Shown here: positions 52,496 to 61,762 of the stretch, piece after piece | Layout: the number at the start of each line of letters is the position of its first letter | Position numbering within the stretch: position 1 is the first letter of the stretch | Source: Tepidanaerobacter sp. EBM-38 | GTDB lineage: Bacteria; Bacillota; Thermosediminibacteria; Thermosediminibacterales; Tepidanaerobacteraceae | NCBI GenBank assembly: GCA_001896545.1 | Contig: MPOT01000055.1 | Span: 1-64,000, forward strand | Length of the DNA: 64,000 nucleotides | Direction of reading: 5' to 3' | Translations under genes and position numbers: made by a program | The notes under the pieces: model-generated | Told to the model about the DNA's origin: nothing | The model's input: only the letters and a program-made list of their open reading frames with translations | Database searches by the model: none

Positions 52496-55126
52496 CTAAA
52501 TGTTCATTATAATTTTTGAAACAGATGACAAAGCCTCATCAATTTTGGCTGGAATTTTGCCGCCTGCCTGAGCAAAATCCGGCCTGCCACCACCACTTCC
52601 GCCTGCTATTTGAGCTATATTTTTTATTATCTTTCCAGCATGATAACCTTTTTTAGTTAAATCATCTGTTACAGCAACTACAAATAATACCTTGTCATCA
52701 TTGCAGCTTCCTAAAGCCACAATACCCGTTTTAATCTTTTGCCGCAACATGTCACTCATTTTCCGAAGATCATCGATATCTTTAGACTCTGTTTTAGCAG
52801 AAATTACATTAATATTGTTTACGCATTCTGCTTTTTTTAATATTTCTGCAACCTCAGAATTTATAGCCTGCTGCTTTAATGAGTCTATTTCTCTTGCTTG
52901 CAATCTAATTTTTTCCTGCAGTTCTTGAATCTTTTGAGTAATCTCATTTGGATACGCCTTAAGCAGTTGTGCCGTTTCATTTAAAATCTCCAAGTTATCA
53001 TATAAATACTGCATTAAATTAAGGCCACAAACTGCTTCAATGCGTCTAAGACCAGAACCAATGCTATTTTCAGAAATAATCTTAAAAAGTCCTATTTCTG
53101 ATGAGAAATTTACATGAGTCCCACCACACAGTTCCTTGCTATAATCCCCAAAGCATACAACGCGAACACGTTCTTGATATTTCTCACCAAATAGTGCTAC
53201 AGCCCCTTGCTCTTGAGCATCATGAAGTGTTGTCCAATATATATTCGCTGGCAGATTTTTCAATATGGCATTATTTACCTTCATTTCTACTTGTAATATT
53301 TCATCAGTCGTAAGGCCTGAGAAATGCGAAAAATCAAATCTTAATCTATGTTCATCAACTAATGAACCAGCTTGATTAACATGCTCCCCTAAAACCTCTT
53401 TTAGTGCTTTATGCAAAAGGTGTGTAGCACTATGATTTCTGGAAATGCTTTGCCGCCTTTCCGCATCAATTCTGGCTAACACTGTATCACCAACATTAAT
53501 ATTGCCCTTTTCTATTTTCCCTATGTGATAAATTTTCCCATCAGGCGTTTTATGAGTTTCCGACACTCTAAACAAAAAATCTTTTCCCTCAATTATACCC
53601 GTATCTCCCACTTGCCCACCTGATTCAGCATAAAATGGAGTTTTGTCAAGCACCAATATAATATCCTTCACTTTATCATTACAGGTTTTTACCGGTTCAT
53701 CACCTGACAAAATAAATTGCACACTACCACTTGATTCAAAAGTATCGTATCCTACAAAAATCGAAGATGGAAGAGGTGCTAAGATTTTAAAGAGTTCATC
53801 AACTTCATACATTTCTTTGCGTGCTGCTTTAGCTTTTTCCCGCTGCTTAGACATAAGTTGTTCAAAAGTCTTAACGTCCACCGACATGCCATTTTCTTCA
53901 GCTATATCACAAGTTAAATCGATCGGAAAACCATAGGTGTCATAAAGCATAAAAGCTGTGCGACCAGGTATTTCCTTTTTATTTTCCTTTGATAATATTT
54001 CTATATTTTCATATAAAATTTTGAGACCATCGCTTAGTGTTTCGAGAAATCTTTCCTCCTCAGATTTTACTATTTTTTGTATATATGTTATATTCTTTTC
54101 AAGTTCAGGATAAGCATCTTTCATTAGTGAAACAACCTGTGGAACTATTTTATATAAAAAAGGCTCATTTAAGTTCAACTCTTTGCCATAACGAGCTGCC
54201 CTTCGTATAATTCGCCTTAAAACATAATTTCTTCCTTCATTTCCAGGCAGTACACCATCAGAAATCAAAAAGGTAATAGCTCTAGAATGATCAGCAATGA
54301 CTCTGAAAGGAAGACCTTCTTCATCTTCTTTATATTTTTTACCAGTCATGTTTTCTAAAAAAGCTATTATGGGCCTTAAGAGATCCGTATCATAATTACT
54401 ATATACACCTTGCATTACGGTCGCAATACGTTCAAGACCCATACCCGTGTCTATACTGGGTTTGGGCAATGGTGTCATAGTTCCGTTTTCATCTCTGCTG
54501 TATTGCATAAAAACCAGATTCCATAATTCACGCCATCTATCACAATCACATTTGCCTAATGCACATTCTGTTGCATTACAGCTATGCTCTTCGCCACGAT
54601 CAATATATATTTCGCTGCAGGGGCCACATGGTCCCGTATCACCCATACTCCAAAAATTATCCTTTTCACCTAGTCGGACAATTCTATCTGCCGGAATATA
54701 AGCTTGCCACAATTCAAAAGCTTCTTCATCTTCCTCAAAAACACTGACCCATAGCTGTTCTTTCGGCAGTTTTAACACATCAGTTAGAAATTCCCATGCA
54801 TATTCTATTGCTTCTTTTTTAAAATAATCACCAAAAGAAAAATTACCTAACATCTCAAAGAATGTATGATGTCGAGCTGTTTTCCCCACACTCTCCAAAT
54901 CGTTGTGCTTGCCTCCTGCCCTAACACATTTTTGGCAAGTAACCGCTCGAGAATAAGGAAGGCTTTTAAGACCTAGAAAAACATCTTTAAACTGATTCAT
55001 ACCTGCATTAGTAAATAAAAGCGTAGGATCATTTTGTGGTATCAAAGAAGAACTGTCAACCCTTGTATGACCTTTGCTTTCAAAGTAACTTAAAAATTTT
55101 TCTCTAATTTCATGACTGGTCATCAT
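52496..55126 (-). CDS. alaS: Alanyl-tRNA synthetase
   Basis: Charges tRNA-Ala. Class II core with [33 protein letters not shown] (positions 18-50), [38 protein letters not shown], and motif 3 [13 protein letters not shown]. Editing domain has [11 protein letters not shown] and CGGTH (zinc ligands); the C-terminal C-Ala domain ends [16 protein letters not shown] start at the ATG at 55126, after GGAGGGTG. No T-box precedes it. Length 876. Confidence 0.97.
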   Translation of the reverse strand: MMTSHEIREKFLSYFESKGHTRVDSSSLIPQNDPTLLFTNAGMNQFKDVFLGLKSLPYSRAVTCQKCVRAGGKHNDLESVGKTARHHTFFEMLGNFSFGDYFKKEAIEYAWEFLTDVLKLPKEQLWVSVFEEDEEAFELWQAYIPADRIVRLGEKDNFWSMGDTGPCGPCSEIYIDRGEEHSCNATECALGKCDCDRWRELWNLVFMQYSRDENGTMTPLPKPSIDTGMGLERIATVMQGVYSNYDTDLLRPIIAFLENMTGKKYKEDEEGLPFRVIADHSRAITFLISDGVLPGNEGRNYVLRRIIRRAARYGKELNLNEPFLYKIVPQVVSLMKDAYPELEKNITYIQKIVKSEEERFLETLSDGLKILYENIEILSKENKKEIPGRTAFMLYDTYGFPIDLTCDIAEENGMSVDVKTFEQLMSKQREKAKAARKEMYEVDELFKILAPLPSSIFVGYDTFESSGSVQFILSGDEPVKTCNDKVKDIILVLDKTPFYAESGGQVGDTGIIEGKDFLFRVSETHKTPDGKIYHIGKIEKGNINVGDTVLARIDAERRQSISRNHSATHLLHKALKEVLGEHVNQAGSLVDEHRLRFDFSHFSGLTTDEILQVEMKVNNAILKNLPANIYWTTLHDAQEQGAVALFGEKYQERVRVVCFGDYSKELCGGTHVNFSSEIGLFKIISENSIGSGLRRIEAVCGLNLMQYLYDNLEILNETAQLLKAYPNEITQKIQELQEKIRLQAREIDSLKQQAINSEVAEILKKAECVNNINVISAKTESKDIDDLRKMSDMLRQKIKTGIVALGSCNDDKVLFVVAVTDDLTKKGYHAGKIIKNIAQIAGGSGGGRPDFAQAGGKIPAKIDEALSSVSKIIMNI

Positions 55127-55227
55127 TTTAACACCCTCCGAAATCAAACAAAATCATTATTTCCCCAATTTCTATTACTGCTGGGATTATATAAAAGATA
55201 TAGTCCATTGTCAATATTTACCTCTTA

Positions 55228-55650
55228 TCATTTGGAAATTCTTATAATGCGAGGAGAATATTTGTTTTCAATTTCCTTGCGTTTAGTAAAAAAATGTATG
55301 CTGCCAAAGCTAATAATCATTAACACTAAGCCAATCAAAATTGCGAAAGGTTCAGTTGAATTTATGTTTAATAATCCCGATACTTTATATCCTAAACCTA
55401 TGCCTACTAAAAATGATAAAAGAGGGATTGCATATACTATTAAAGTAGCTGATAAAAATGTCGATGCACCGAGCTCTACCTCAACAACTTGGCCTACTTT
55501 TGCATTAACGCAATTTTTCGCCCAAACTCTTATTGGTTTTCCTTCTTTACCCACAGAACAGCCCCTACAACCCTTACAAGAAGAATTTGGTCTTATTTCT
55601 ATTTGCGCATGATTTTTTTTATTTGCCACTACAATAGCTTTCTCCCTCAT
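55228..55650 (-). CDS. RseC/SoxR-reducing system family membrane protein
   Basis: A 140-residue protein with an N-terminal cysteine motif SSCKGCRGCSVGKEG (about residues 23-37), a small beta domain and two helices (FLSATLIVYAIPLLSFLVGIG and FAILIGLVLMIISFGSIHFF). Family members join Rnf or SoxR-reducing complexes and may hold an Fe-S cluster. Located upstream of alaS behind its own promoter. Confidence 0.85.
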   Translation of the reverse strand: MREKAIVVANKKNHAQIEIRPNSSCKGCRGCSVGKEGKPIRVWAKNCVNAKVGQVVEVELGASTFLSATLIVYAIPLLSFLVGIGLGYKVSGLLNINSTEPFAILIGLVLMIISFGSIHFFTKRKEIENKYSPRIIRISK

Positions 55651-55685
55651 TTTTTTCCTCCATAAATAATAAAAAATTTAAGAGT

Positions 55686-55769
55686 TCAATTTATTTGACT
55701 TCTATCTTTGGAAATATTCAAATAAACAAATCTTGTTTCCGAAATATGAGCAATCGCGTTCATGCTCAT
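55686..55769 (-). CDS. Possible 27-residue leader peptide upstream of rseC-alaS
   Basis: ATG at 55769 opens MSMNAIAHISETRFVYLNIS and closes 35 nt before rseC. It lies about 35 nt downstream of a strong promoter. The ribosome-binding site is weak (AGG). No run of alanine codons or clear attenuator is visible. Could be chance. Confidence 0.25.
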   Translation of the reverse strand: MSMNAIAHISETRFVYLNISKDRSQIN

Positions 55770-55805
55770 AGAATTACCTAATATATCTTATGGGAGTATG
55801 GACAT

Positions 55806-55834
55806 ATTATATAATATTGCTACAGCTCGGTCAA
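55806..55834 (-). promoter_or_regulatory. Sigma-A promoter of the rseC-alaS-ireB unit
   Basis: Minus-strand TTGACC (55829-55834), 17-nt spacer, TATAAT (55806-55811). It overlaps the tcdA stop codon. Confidence 0.7.
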
Positions 55835-56517
55835 TTTCTTATCAACTTACAGACTACTTCACCAGCAAGCATTAATCCCATTACTGAAGGAACAAATGAA
55901 ATGCTACCTGGGGGATAATGCTGTTTTAAAGGAATTTCAGTAGAAAATACAACTTGTAATCCTTTTTTTATGCCAAGCTTTCGAAGTTCTTTTCTGACCT
56001 TTCTAGCCATAGGACAAACAGAAGTTTCTGATATGTCTGCCACTTTAAATTTAGTAGGGTCTAATTTATTTCCTGCTCCCATAGCTGAAATAATCGGAAC
56101 GCCTAGTTCTATACAATTTACAATAAGACTTATTTTAGATCTCAAGCTATCTATAGCGTCTACTACATAATCAAAATTACCGCTTAAAATATCCGGAGCG
56201 GTATTTTCAGAATAGTATTCTCTTATTCCAGTTACCTTTGCACGAGGATTAATATCTAGAATCCTATTTTTCATCACATCAACTTTATGTAAACCGACAG
56301 TAGAACAAGTAGCATGAATTTGACGATTTATGTTAGAAAGAGAAATTATATCATGGTCAACGAGAATGAGTTCACCTATTCCTGCTCGCGCAAGAGCTTC
56401 TGCCGTAAAAGATCCGACTCCACCAAGACCTATCACGGCAACTTTGGCATTTTTTAATTTTTCTATACCGTCTTTGCCCACGAGGATTTCTGTTCTGGAA
56501 AAAAAATTCTCTTTCAC
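55831..56517 (-). CDS. tcdA: tRNA threonylcarbamoyladenosine dehydratase TcdA
   Basis: E1-like enzyme that cyclises t6A37 to ct6A in tRNAs reading ANN codons. The Rossmann loop is VAVIGLGGVGSFTAEALARAGIG, followed by LVDHDIISLSNINRQIHA, the conserved Lys/Asp in VDAIDSLRSKISLI and SAMGAGNKLDPTKFKVADISET. At 228 residues it matches YrvM/TcdA and lacks the ThiF/MoeB zinc cysteines. The 6S RNA and aspS follow the Bacillus order. Confidence 0.93.
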   Translation of the reverse strand: MKENFFSRTEILVGKDGIEKLKNAKVAVIGLGGVGSFTAEALARAGIGELILVDHDIISLSNINRQIHATCSTVGLHKVDVMKNRILDINPRAKVTGIREYYSENTAPDILSGNFDYVVDAIDSLRSKISLIVNCIELGVPIISAMGAGNKLDPTKFKVADISETSVCPMARKVRKELRKLGIKKGLQVVFSTEIPLKQHYPPGSISFVPSVMGLMLAGEVVCKLIRN

Positions 56518-56544
56518 TAAAATCTCTCCAAAATCAAATAAATA

Positions 56545-56744
56545 AAAACGAACCCCACCATGCCGTGTTTACTGACCGTAAATAGAGACCCGGCTTCCCA
56601 GGTGGGTGTCCTCCTGAATACATTATATTTCCCTTCTTTAGAAAGGGCATATATGCAGCATACAGAGACCGGACTCCCTATATTAGAGTGTTGGCTCTTT
56701 ACTAAGCCAGTTTACACGCACACAGCAGGGTATATTTATTTTCT
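56545..56744 (-). ncRNA. ssrS: 6S RNA
   Basis: A 300-bp gap between aspS and tcdA, the same place as bsrA (6S-1 RNA) in Bacillus subtilis. On the minus strand the ends pair over about 25 nt with bulges (ACCCTGCTGTGTGCGTGT...ACTG against CAGT...ACACGGCATGGTGGGGT). The interior holds hairpins around a large central region, the rod shape that mimics an open promoter and binds sigma-A RNA polymerase. The 3' end runs into GTTTTTATTT. A sigma-A promoter starts it about 200 nt upstream of that end. Confidence 0.8.
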
Positions 56745-56750
56745 AAAATT

Positions 56751-56779
56751 ATATTATCACAAAACTTACTATTTATCAA
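56751..56779 (-). promoter_or_regulatory. Sigma-A promoter of 6S RNA
   Basis: Minus-strand TTGATA (56774-56779), 17-nt spacer, TAATAT (56751-56756). It lies 40 nt past the aspS stop. Confidence 0.75.
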
Positions 56780-56820
56780 GGTTTCGCCATAATTAAGCCA
56801 TGCCAATTTATGTTGATACG

Positions 56821-58602
56821 TTATATTTTTACCTGAACGTGTAGCTCTTTCAGCTGTTTTGCATCAACCTCACTAGGCGCATCAGTCATCGGGCAAGAGG
56901 CGTTTTGTGTCTTGGGAAAAGCTATGCAATCCCTTATGCTGTCAAGTCCCAAGAGTAACATAACCATACGATCAAGCCCATAAGCTATACCTCCGTGAGG
57001 TGGTGTCCCATACTCAAAAGCCTTGAGCAGAAAGCCAAAATTATTCCAGGCTCTTTCTTTAGAGAAACCAAGGGTTTCAAACATTTTTTCCTGTAGGGCT
57101 GTATCATGGATTCTTATACTTCCGCCCCCTAGTTCAGTACCATTTAAAACAATGTCATAAGCTTTTGCCCTAACTCGTGAAGGTTCTTTGTCAAGTAAAG
57201 GAATATCTTCCTCCATTGGCGAAGTAAATGGATGATGCTTTGCTACAAACCTCTTTTCTTCCTCATTATATTCTAGTAGGGGAAACTCAGTAATCCATAA
57301 GAAGTTAAGCTTATTTTTATCTATCAAGTTTAATACCTTCGCCAAGTAAATCCTAAGGCTGCCTAGAGAAGTCATCACTAGCTCGGCATTGCTGTCGGCT
57401 ATAAATACTATTAAATCGCCTACTTCACAATCAAATTTATCCTTAATTTCTTTGATAGTTTGTTCGTCAAAAAATTTAGTTATAGGAGACTTTATGCCTT
57501 CTGATGTAACATTCATCCAGGCAAGGCCCTTTGCTCCAAATTCTTTTGCCTTCTCTACCAACTCATCAATCTGTCTACGGCTAAAAACTTCTCCTCCATT
57601 TTTAATATTTATGCCCTTGACTCTTCCGCCATTTTTAATTGCATCACTAAACACTTTAAAGCTACTGCTACCGACTATATTGGATATATCGACCATCTCC
57701 ATGCCAAATCTGGTATCAGGCTTGTCTGAACCATATTTTTCCATGGCTTGCTCATAAGTCATCCTGGCAAATGGTATTTCTACTTTTATTCCAGTAACCT
57801 TTTCTACTACATATTTTATTAACTTTTCATTTAATGAAATCATGTCATCAACATCTACGAAAGACATTTCCATATCAAGCTGTGTAAACTCAGGCTGCCT
57901 GTCTGCTCTCAAATCTTCATCCCTGAAGCATCGTGCAATTTGATAATATCGCTCCATACCAGCTACCATCAATATTTGCTTAAATAACTGAGGTGACTGA
58001 GGTAGTGCATAAAATTTACCTGGGTTTAACCTGCTGGGAACTAAGTAATCTCGGGCACCCTCCGGAGTACTTTTTGTAAGGATAGGAGTTTCCACCTCTA
58101 CAAACCCGTTTTCATCCAAAAAATCTCTTATAGCCTTATTAATCTTGCTGCGAAAAATCATATTATATTGCATACTGGGTCTTCTTAAATCAAGATATCG
58201 ATATTTGAGCCTTACATTTTCATCGACTTTTATATTGTCTTCTATAGGAAAAGGTGGAGTTTTGGCTTTACTTAAAATATCTAATTCGTCTCCAATTACT
58301 TCAATGTATCCAGTGGGAATTTTCACATTTACATTTTCCTCAGGGCGCCTGCAGACTTTCCCCTTTACAGCTATAACATATTCACTTCTGATTTCATCAG
58401 CTTTCTTAAAAGCCTCTTTACGCTCAGGATTAAATACAACTTGAACAATACCGCTGCGATCTCTTAAATCCACAAAAATTAAACCGCCTAAGTCGCGACG
58501 AGTTTGGACCCAGCCTGAAAGGCATACTTCCTCTCCTTCATGCTCCTTAGTCAAATCACCGCAATAATAATTTCTTTTAATCTTTTTTTCCACAATGAAC
58601 AA
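56821..58602 (-). CDS. aspS: Aspartyl-tRNA synthetase
   Basis: Class IIb synthetase of bacterial type (593 residues, with GAD insertion domain). OB-fold anticodon domain: VCLSGWVQTRRDLGGLIFVDLRDRSGIVQVV (positions 25-55); motif 2 RCFRDEDLRADRQPEFTQLDMEMSF; GAD domain in the middle; motif 3 GGIAYGLDRMVMLLLG. Bacterial-type enzymes may be discriminating or not; this cannot be told here. Expressed from a T-box leader and not preceded by hisS as in Bacillus. Confidence 0.97.
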   Translation of the reverse strand: MFIVEKKIKRNYYCGDLTKEHEGEEVCLSGWVQTRRDLGGLIFVDLRDRSGIVQVVFNPERKEAFKKADEIRSEYVIAVKGKVCRRPEENVNVKIPTGYIEVIGDELDILSKAKTPPFPIEDNIKVDENVRLKYRYLDLRRPSMQYNMIFRSKINKAIRDFLDENGFVEVETPILTKSTPEGARDYLVPSRLNPGKFYALPQSPQLFKQILMVAGMERYYQIARCFRDEDLRADRQPEFTQLDMEMSFVDVDDMISLNEKLIKYVVEKVTGIKVEIPFARMTYEQAMEKYGSDKPDTRFGMEMVDISNIVGSSSFKVFSDAIKNGGRVKGINIKNGGEVFSRRQIDELVEKAKEFGAKGLAWMNVTSEGIKSPITKFFDEQTIKEIKDKFDCEVGDLIVFIADSNAELVMTSLGSLRIYLAKVLNLIDKNKLNFLWITEFPLLEYNEEEKRFVAKHHPFTSPMEEDIPLLDKEPSRVRAKAYDIVLNGTELGGGSIRIHDTALQEKMFETLGFSKERAWNNFGFLLKAFEYGTPPHGGIAYGLDRMVMLLLGLDSIRDCIAFPKTQNASCPMTDAPSEVDAKQLKELHVQVKI

Positions 58603-58732
58603 CCCCTTTTAGTTATTGACTTTTAAATCAGTTTAAATTATTTCATAAGAGTTCATATAAAATTTCCAAGGCAAAGGCCTTCTTTGTTGTTTAAATCATT
58701 TACCATAAAACAGCATTACAATTTTTGCTTAT

Positions 58733-58990
58733 AAAAAAACTCCCATCACTGATAATAATAAATAATATCAGGGACGAGAGTCTTCCCGCGGTGCCACCCT
58801 GTTTGGAAAATCCCACTTTAAAATTTTAACGCATAAAACGTAAATCCCTACTTATATTCGAGATTTAAGCTCCGGGGTGTTATGTTGGTAGACATATACT
58901 TATCTAAAAGAGCTCTCAATCTTGGCCCTTTCTCCCTGTTGAATGGAATATATGCCATTTCCCCATCTTTGCTTTTATTGATATCTTTTT
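58733..58990 (-). promoter_or_regulatory. T-box leader upstream of aspS (atypical 5' domain)
   Basis: The antiterminator bulge AGGGTGGCACCGCGG (58786-58800) is canonical; TGGC fits the discriminator G of tRNA-Asp. The terminator is ACTCTCGTCCCTGATA paired with TATCAGTGATGGGAGT, then TTTTTTT. The 5' domain lacks the usual AGAGAG...GGTGGTTGGTG stem I sequence, and I cannot assign a GAC/GAT specifier codon. A 36-codon reading frame fills that region instead. Confidence 0.78.
58848..58958 (-). CDS. Possible 36-residue ORF within the aspS leader
   Basis: ATG at 58958, preceded by GATGGGGAA, encodes MAYIPFNREKGPRLRALLDK followed by YMSTNITPRSLNLEYK. The composition looks protein-like. It occupies the stem I region of the T-box. 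It may be a leader peptide, a gene fragment, or chance. Confidence 0.3.
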   Translation of the reverse strand: MAYIPFNREKGPRLRALLDKYMSTNITPRSLNLEYK

Positions 58991-58995
58991 TAACA

Positions 58996-59024
58996 ATTAT
59001 AAATAAATTACTGTTGTATGTCAA
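58996..59024 (-). promoter_or_regulatory. Consensus sigma-A promoter of the aspS leader
   Basis: Minus-strand TTGACA (59019-59024), 17-nt spacer, TATAAT (58996-59001). Confidence 0.85.
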
Positions 59025-59060
59025 TGCTATTGCCGGACTAAAATTCACAAATTCATAACA

Positions 59061-59076
59061 AATTTCACATGAAATT
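59061..59076. repeat. Operator-like inverted repeat between aspS and htrA
   Basis: AATTTCA CA TGAAATT, a perfect 7-2-7 inverted repeat about 60 nt before the htrA start. It may bind a regulator of htrA; no factor is known. Confidence 0.35.
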
Positions 59077-59136
59077 AATAAATTAAATGTTTATAATTAT
59101 AATAGAGTATAAAATAATTCAGAATGGAGGTTGGTT

Positions 59137-60309
59137 ATGATGAATCTTAATAAAAAGAAATATCTTGTTGCAGTATTAATAGGTCTTGCTGTAGGAATTG
59201 CCTTGGTAACGGGAGGTATTTTAGCCTATAATTCCATCTATCCGGGGACTTCAGCTCATGCCGATATAGAAGGAAACACTCAGGTAAATCTAACTTCTAC
59301 TGCTTTACCGACAAATATACCTGAAATCGTTGAAAAAGTTAGCGATGCAATAGTATATATTGAAACCACAGTAGAAAGTCAAAATTATTCAGACCCATTT
59401 TTTAATGATCCATTTTTTAGATATTTTTTTGGAGACAGTTTCAGCTTTCGCACAACTCCAAAAATTAGTAAAGGTTTAGGTAGTGGTTTTATTATAAACT
59501 CTGAAGGATATATTCTAACTAATGAACATGTTATAAGTGGAGCAAAAGAAATCACCGTCACTGTAAAAGGATTTCAGGAACCCTTTACAGCAACTGTCGT
59601 AGGAAAAGATGCTAATATGGATTTAGCTGTGCTAAAGATTAATTCTTCAAAAAAACTACCACATATAGAATTAGGGGATTCCGACAGTGCACGGGTAGGG
59701 GAATGGGTTATTGCAATAGGAAATCCTTATCGACTTGACCACACAGTAACCGTCGGAGTAATCAGCGCCAAGGAAAGACCTATTACTATCGCAGATCAAA
59801 ATACAGGCAACACAAGGGTTTATAATAACTTGATACAAACAGACGCCGCCATAAACCCGGGTAACAGTGGTGGCCCGCTTATATCGCTTGACGGAAAAGT
59901 TATAGGAATAAATACCGCAGTTAATGCTCAGGCTCAAGGTATTGGCTTTGCAATACCAATAAATAGCGTCAAAGAAGTCTTGGATGAGCTAATAAAAAGC
60001 GGTTCAATCACTCGACCTTATATAGGAGTAGCACTTCAGGATATGACCAAAGATTTGGCAGAATATTTCAAGCTTGAGGAACCAAATGGTGCTATCATAG
60101 CCGATGTCGTTTCTAACAGTCCAGCAGCAAAAGCTGGCCTTATGCGCGGTGATGTCATTTTAAAAATCAATGATACTACCATAAAAAATTCTAATGATGT
60201 CAGTGCAATAATAAGCAAAGCTAAAATAAATGAAAAATTGGTAATGCTTATATTGCGAAACGGTCAAACTAAATTTGTTACCGTTGTAGTTGAAAAACGA
60301 CCAGAATAG
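59137..60309 (+). CDS. htrA: HtrA/DegP-like serine protease
   Basis: Membrane-tethered envelope quality-control protease. One N-terminal helix (about residues 10-31), a low-complexity linker, the trypsin domain with His 131 (TNEHVISGA), Asp 162 (NMDLAVLKI) and Ser 244 (NPGNSGGPLI), and one C-terminal PDZ domain (YIGVALQDMTKDLAEYF ... GVIL-type NSPAAKAGLMRGDVILKI). I use the ATG at 59137, 6 nt after GGAGG; the TTG two codons upstream abuts that site. A strong terminator follows. Confidence 0.94.
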   Translation: MMNLNKKKYLVAVLIGLAVGIALVTGGILAYNSIYPGTSAHADIEGNTQVNLTSTALPTNIPEIVEKVSDAIVYIETTVESQNYSDPFFNDPFFRYFFGDSFSFRTTPKISKGLGSGFIINSEGYILTNEHVISGAKEITVTVKGFQEPFTATVVGKDANMDLAVLKINSSKKLPHIELGDSDSARVGEWVIAIGNPYRLDHTVTVGVISAKERPITIADQNTGNTRVYNNLIQTDAAINPGNSGGPLISLDGKVIGINTAVNAQAQGIGFAIPINSVKEVLDELIKSGSITRPYIGVALQDMTKDLAEYFKLEEPNGAIIADVVSNSPAAKAGLMRGDVILKINDTTIKNSNDVSAIISKAKINEKLVMLILRNGQTKFVTVVVEKRPE

Positions 60310-60333
60310 TAATTATTACTTTGTATATTTTTC

Positions 60334-60375
60334 AACCCCGGCTTTCGATGCAAGTATTATTAGCCGGGGTTTTTT
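60334..60375 (+). terminator. Rho-independent terminator of htrA
   Basis: AACCCCGGCT and AGCCGGGGTT arms with a long loop, then TTTTT. It also touches the stop codon of the convergent small gene. Confidence 0.9.
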
Positions 60376-60562
60376 AAGTATTAAAGCTTTCTTCATTAAT
60401 CCACCTGCGCTTGATACTTCTTACTGTATCTAAGTCAGTATTTGCATATTGGGCTATATCTTCATCTGTTATATCATCTTGGCTAAAAAGATCGAGTATA
60501 TCAGCATAATTTTCTCTAAAATTAAATATTTCATTAGCATTCCGTATTTTTTTCTTTGCCAT
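60374..60562 (-). CDS. Small HTH-like hypothetical protein
   Basis: A 62-residue protein beginning MAKKKIRNANEIFNF. The C-terminal half, DDITDEDIAQYANTDLDTVRSIKRRW, looks like a helix-turn-helix (sigma region 4-like) with a basic end. AGGGAGGG lies 6 nt before the ATG at 60562. Family not recognised; DNA binding is inferred from pattern only. Confidence 0.55.
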   Translation of the reverse strand: MAKKKIRNANEIFNFRENYADILDLFSQDDITDEDIAQYANTDLDTVRSIKRRWINEESFNT

Positions 60563-60665
60563 ACAATCCCTCCCTAATATACTCTTAGTTTTCCCTATAT
60601 ACATTAAAATATGTTTAGATAAAATCGTATATATAATATATCTATGATTATATTATAATAAAATT

Positions 60666-61292
60666 TCAGCTATTACATAGAAAGGGATTTATTTTTTTCT
60701 CAATACTGAGAGTTGAAGGTTCTCCGTGACCTGGTAATATTGATATGTTATCACCCAATGGTAATAATTTCTCTCTTATTGAGTTTATAAGTTCGTCATA
60801 TGAACCTCCTGGAAAGTCCGTTCTTCCTACCGAACCTGCAAATAGAGTATCTCCGGTAAATACAATATTACCGACTTTTATTGATATACCTCCAGGAGTA
60901 TGGCCGGGGGTATGGATTATTTCTAAAACTAAGTCTCCAACTTCAAACTTTTCATTACCTTTTAGTATTATGTCTGGCGGAGGTTGTATAAAACCCTCGC
61001 CAAAGTATATAGAAAGATTGTCTTTAGGCGAAAGAAGCATTGGAGCATCTTGCTCATGAATTGCTATTTTTGCATCAGTTGCATTTTTTACTTCTTTTAA
61101 TGCAGAAATATGGTCACTATGACCATGTGTTAAAAAAATATATTTCACAATAAGATGTTCTTTTGTTATTATCTTTATAATCTCATCAGCATCTCCGCCC
61201 GGATCAATAATAGCTGCATTTTTATTTTTTTCATCGGCAATAATATAACAATTAGCAGCTAAAGCTCCAACCTGTAAGCGTTTTAAAAACAT
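60666..61292 (-). CDS. Metallo-beta-lactamase-fold hydrolase (glyoxalase II-like)
   Basis: Zinc hydrolase with THGHSDHISAL (HxHxDH), HTPGHTPGGISI, FTGDTLFAGSVGRTDFPGGSYDEL and LPGHGEPST, the YqgX/GloB-like group acting on thioesters. I start at the ATG at 61292, behind AGGAGG, giving 208 residues. It lies 10 bp after dtd, a frequent rel-dtd-MBL order in Clostridia. Confidence 0.9.
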   Translation of the reverse strand: MFLKRLQVGALAANCYIIADEKNKNAAIIDPGGDADEIIKIITKEHLIVKYIFLTHGHSDHISALKEVKNATDAKIAIHEQDAPMLLSPKDNLSIYFGEGFIQPPPDIILKGNEKFEVGDLVLEIIHTPGHTPGGISIKVGNIVFTGDTLFAGSVGRTDFPGGSYDELINSIREKLLPLGDNISILPGHGEPSTLSIEKKINPFLCNS

Positions 61293-61302
61293 AGCATACC
61301 TC

Positions 61303-61752
61303 CTAAAACTGTTTATCGCTATCAATCAATATTGTAACAGGACCATCATTTAGTACATTTACCAGCATTTCCGCTTGAAATTGACCCTCTTCCACTGTCT
61401 TAACCTTTTTTTTACAAGCTTCAATTAAAGCTTTATAGAGCTTTTGAGCTTCTTTTGGCTGTGCTGCCTTAGAAAAACTTGGCCTGCGTCCTTTTCTGAC
61501 ATCTCCTAAAAGAGTAAACTGAGATACGATGAGTATTGCAGCATCGATATCTTGAACAGATTTATTCATTTTCCCTTCTTCATCTTCAAAAATTCTCAGC
61601 CCAACGATTTTTTCCGCTAAATAATCAACATCTTCCATAGTATCGCCCTCAGCAACACCTAAAAAAACCACAATACCATTATCTATTTTTGAAATATCTT
61701 TTCCCTGTACAGAAACAGAAGCCTTCTTTACTCTTTGAACTACTGCTCTCAT
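61303..61752 (-). CDS. dtd: D-aminoacyl-tRNA deacylase
   Basis: Hydrolyses D-aminoacyl-tRNAs and mischarged Gly-tRNA-Ala. MRAVVQRVKKASVSV at the N-terminus, SQFTLLGDVRKGRRPSFSKAA (cross-subunit Gly-Gln/Ser-Gln region) and the C-terminal MLVNVLNDGPVTILIDS, whose GPVTxxxDS matches the Gly-cisPro motif. Length 149. It follows rel by 10 bp. Confidence 0.95.
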   Translation of the reverse strand: MRAVVQRVKKASVSVQGKDISKIDNGIVVFLGVAEGDTMEDVDYLAEKIVGLRIFEDEEGKMNKSVQDIDAAILIVSQFTLLGDVRKGRRPSFSKAAQPKEAQKLYKALIEACKKKVKTVEEGQFQAEMLVNVLNDGPVTILIDSDKQF

Positions 61753-61762
61753 AAAATCCTCC

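Noticed and set aside
55127..55227. T-box for alaS.
   Set aside because: No GGTGG...CGCGG element; gap is only about 100 nt.
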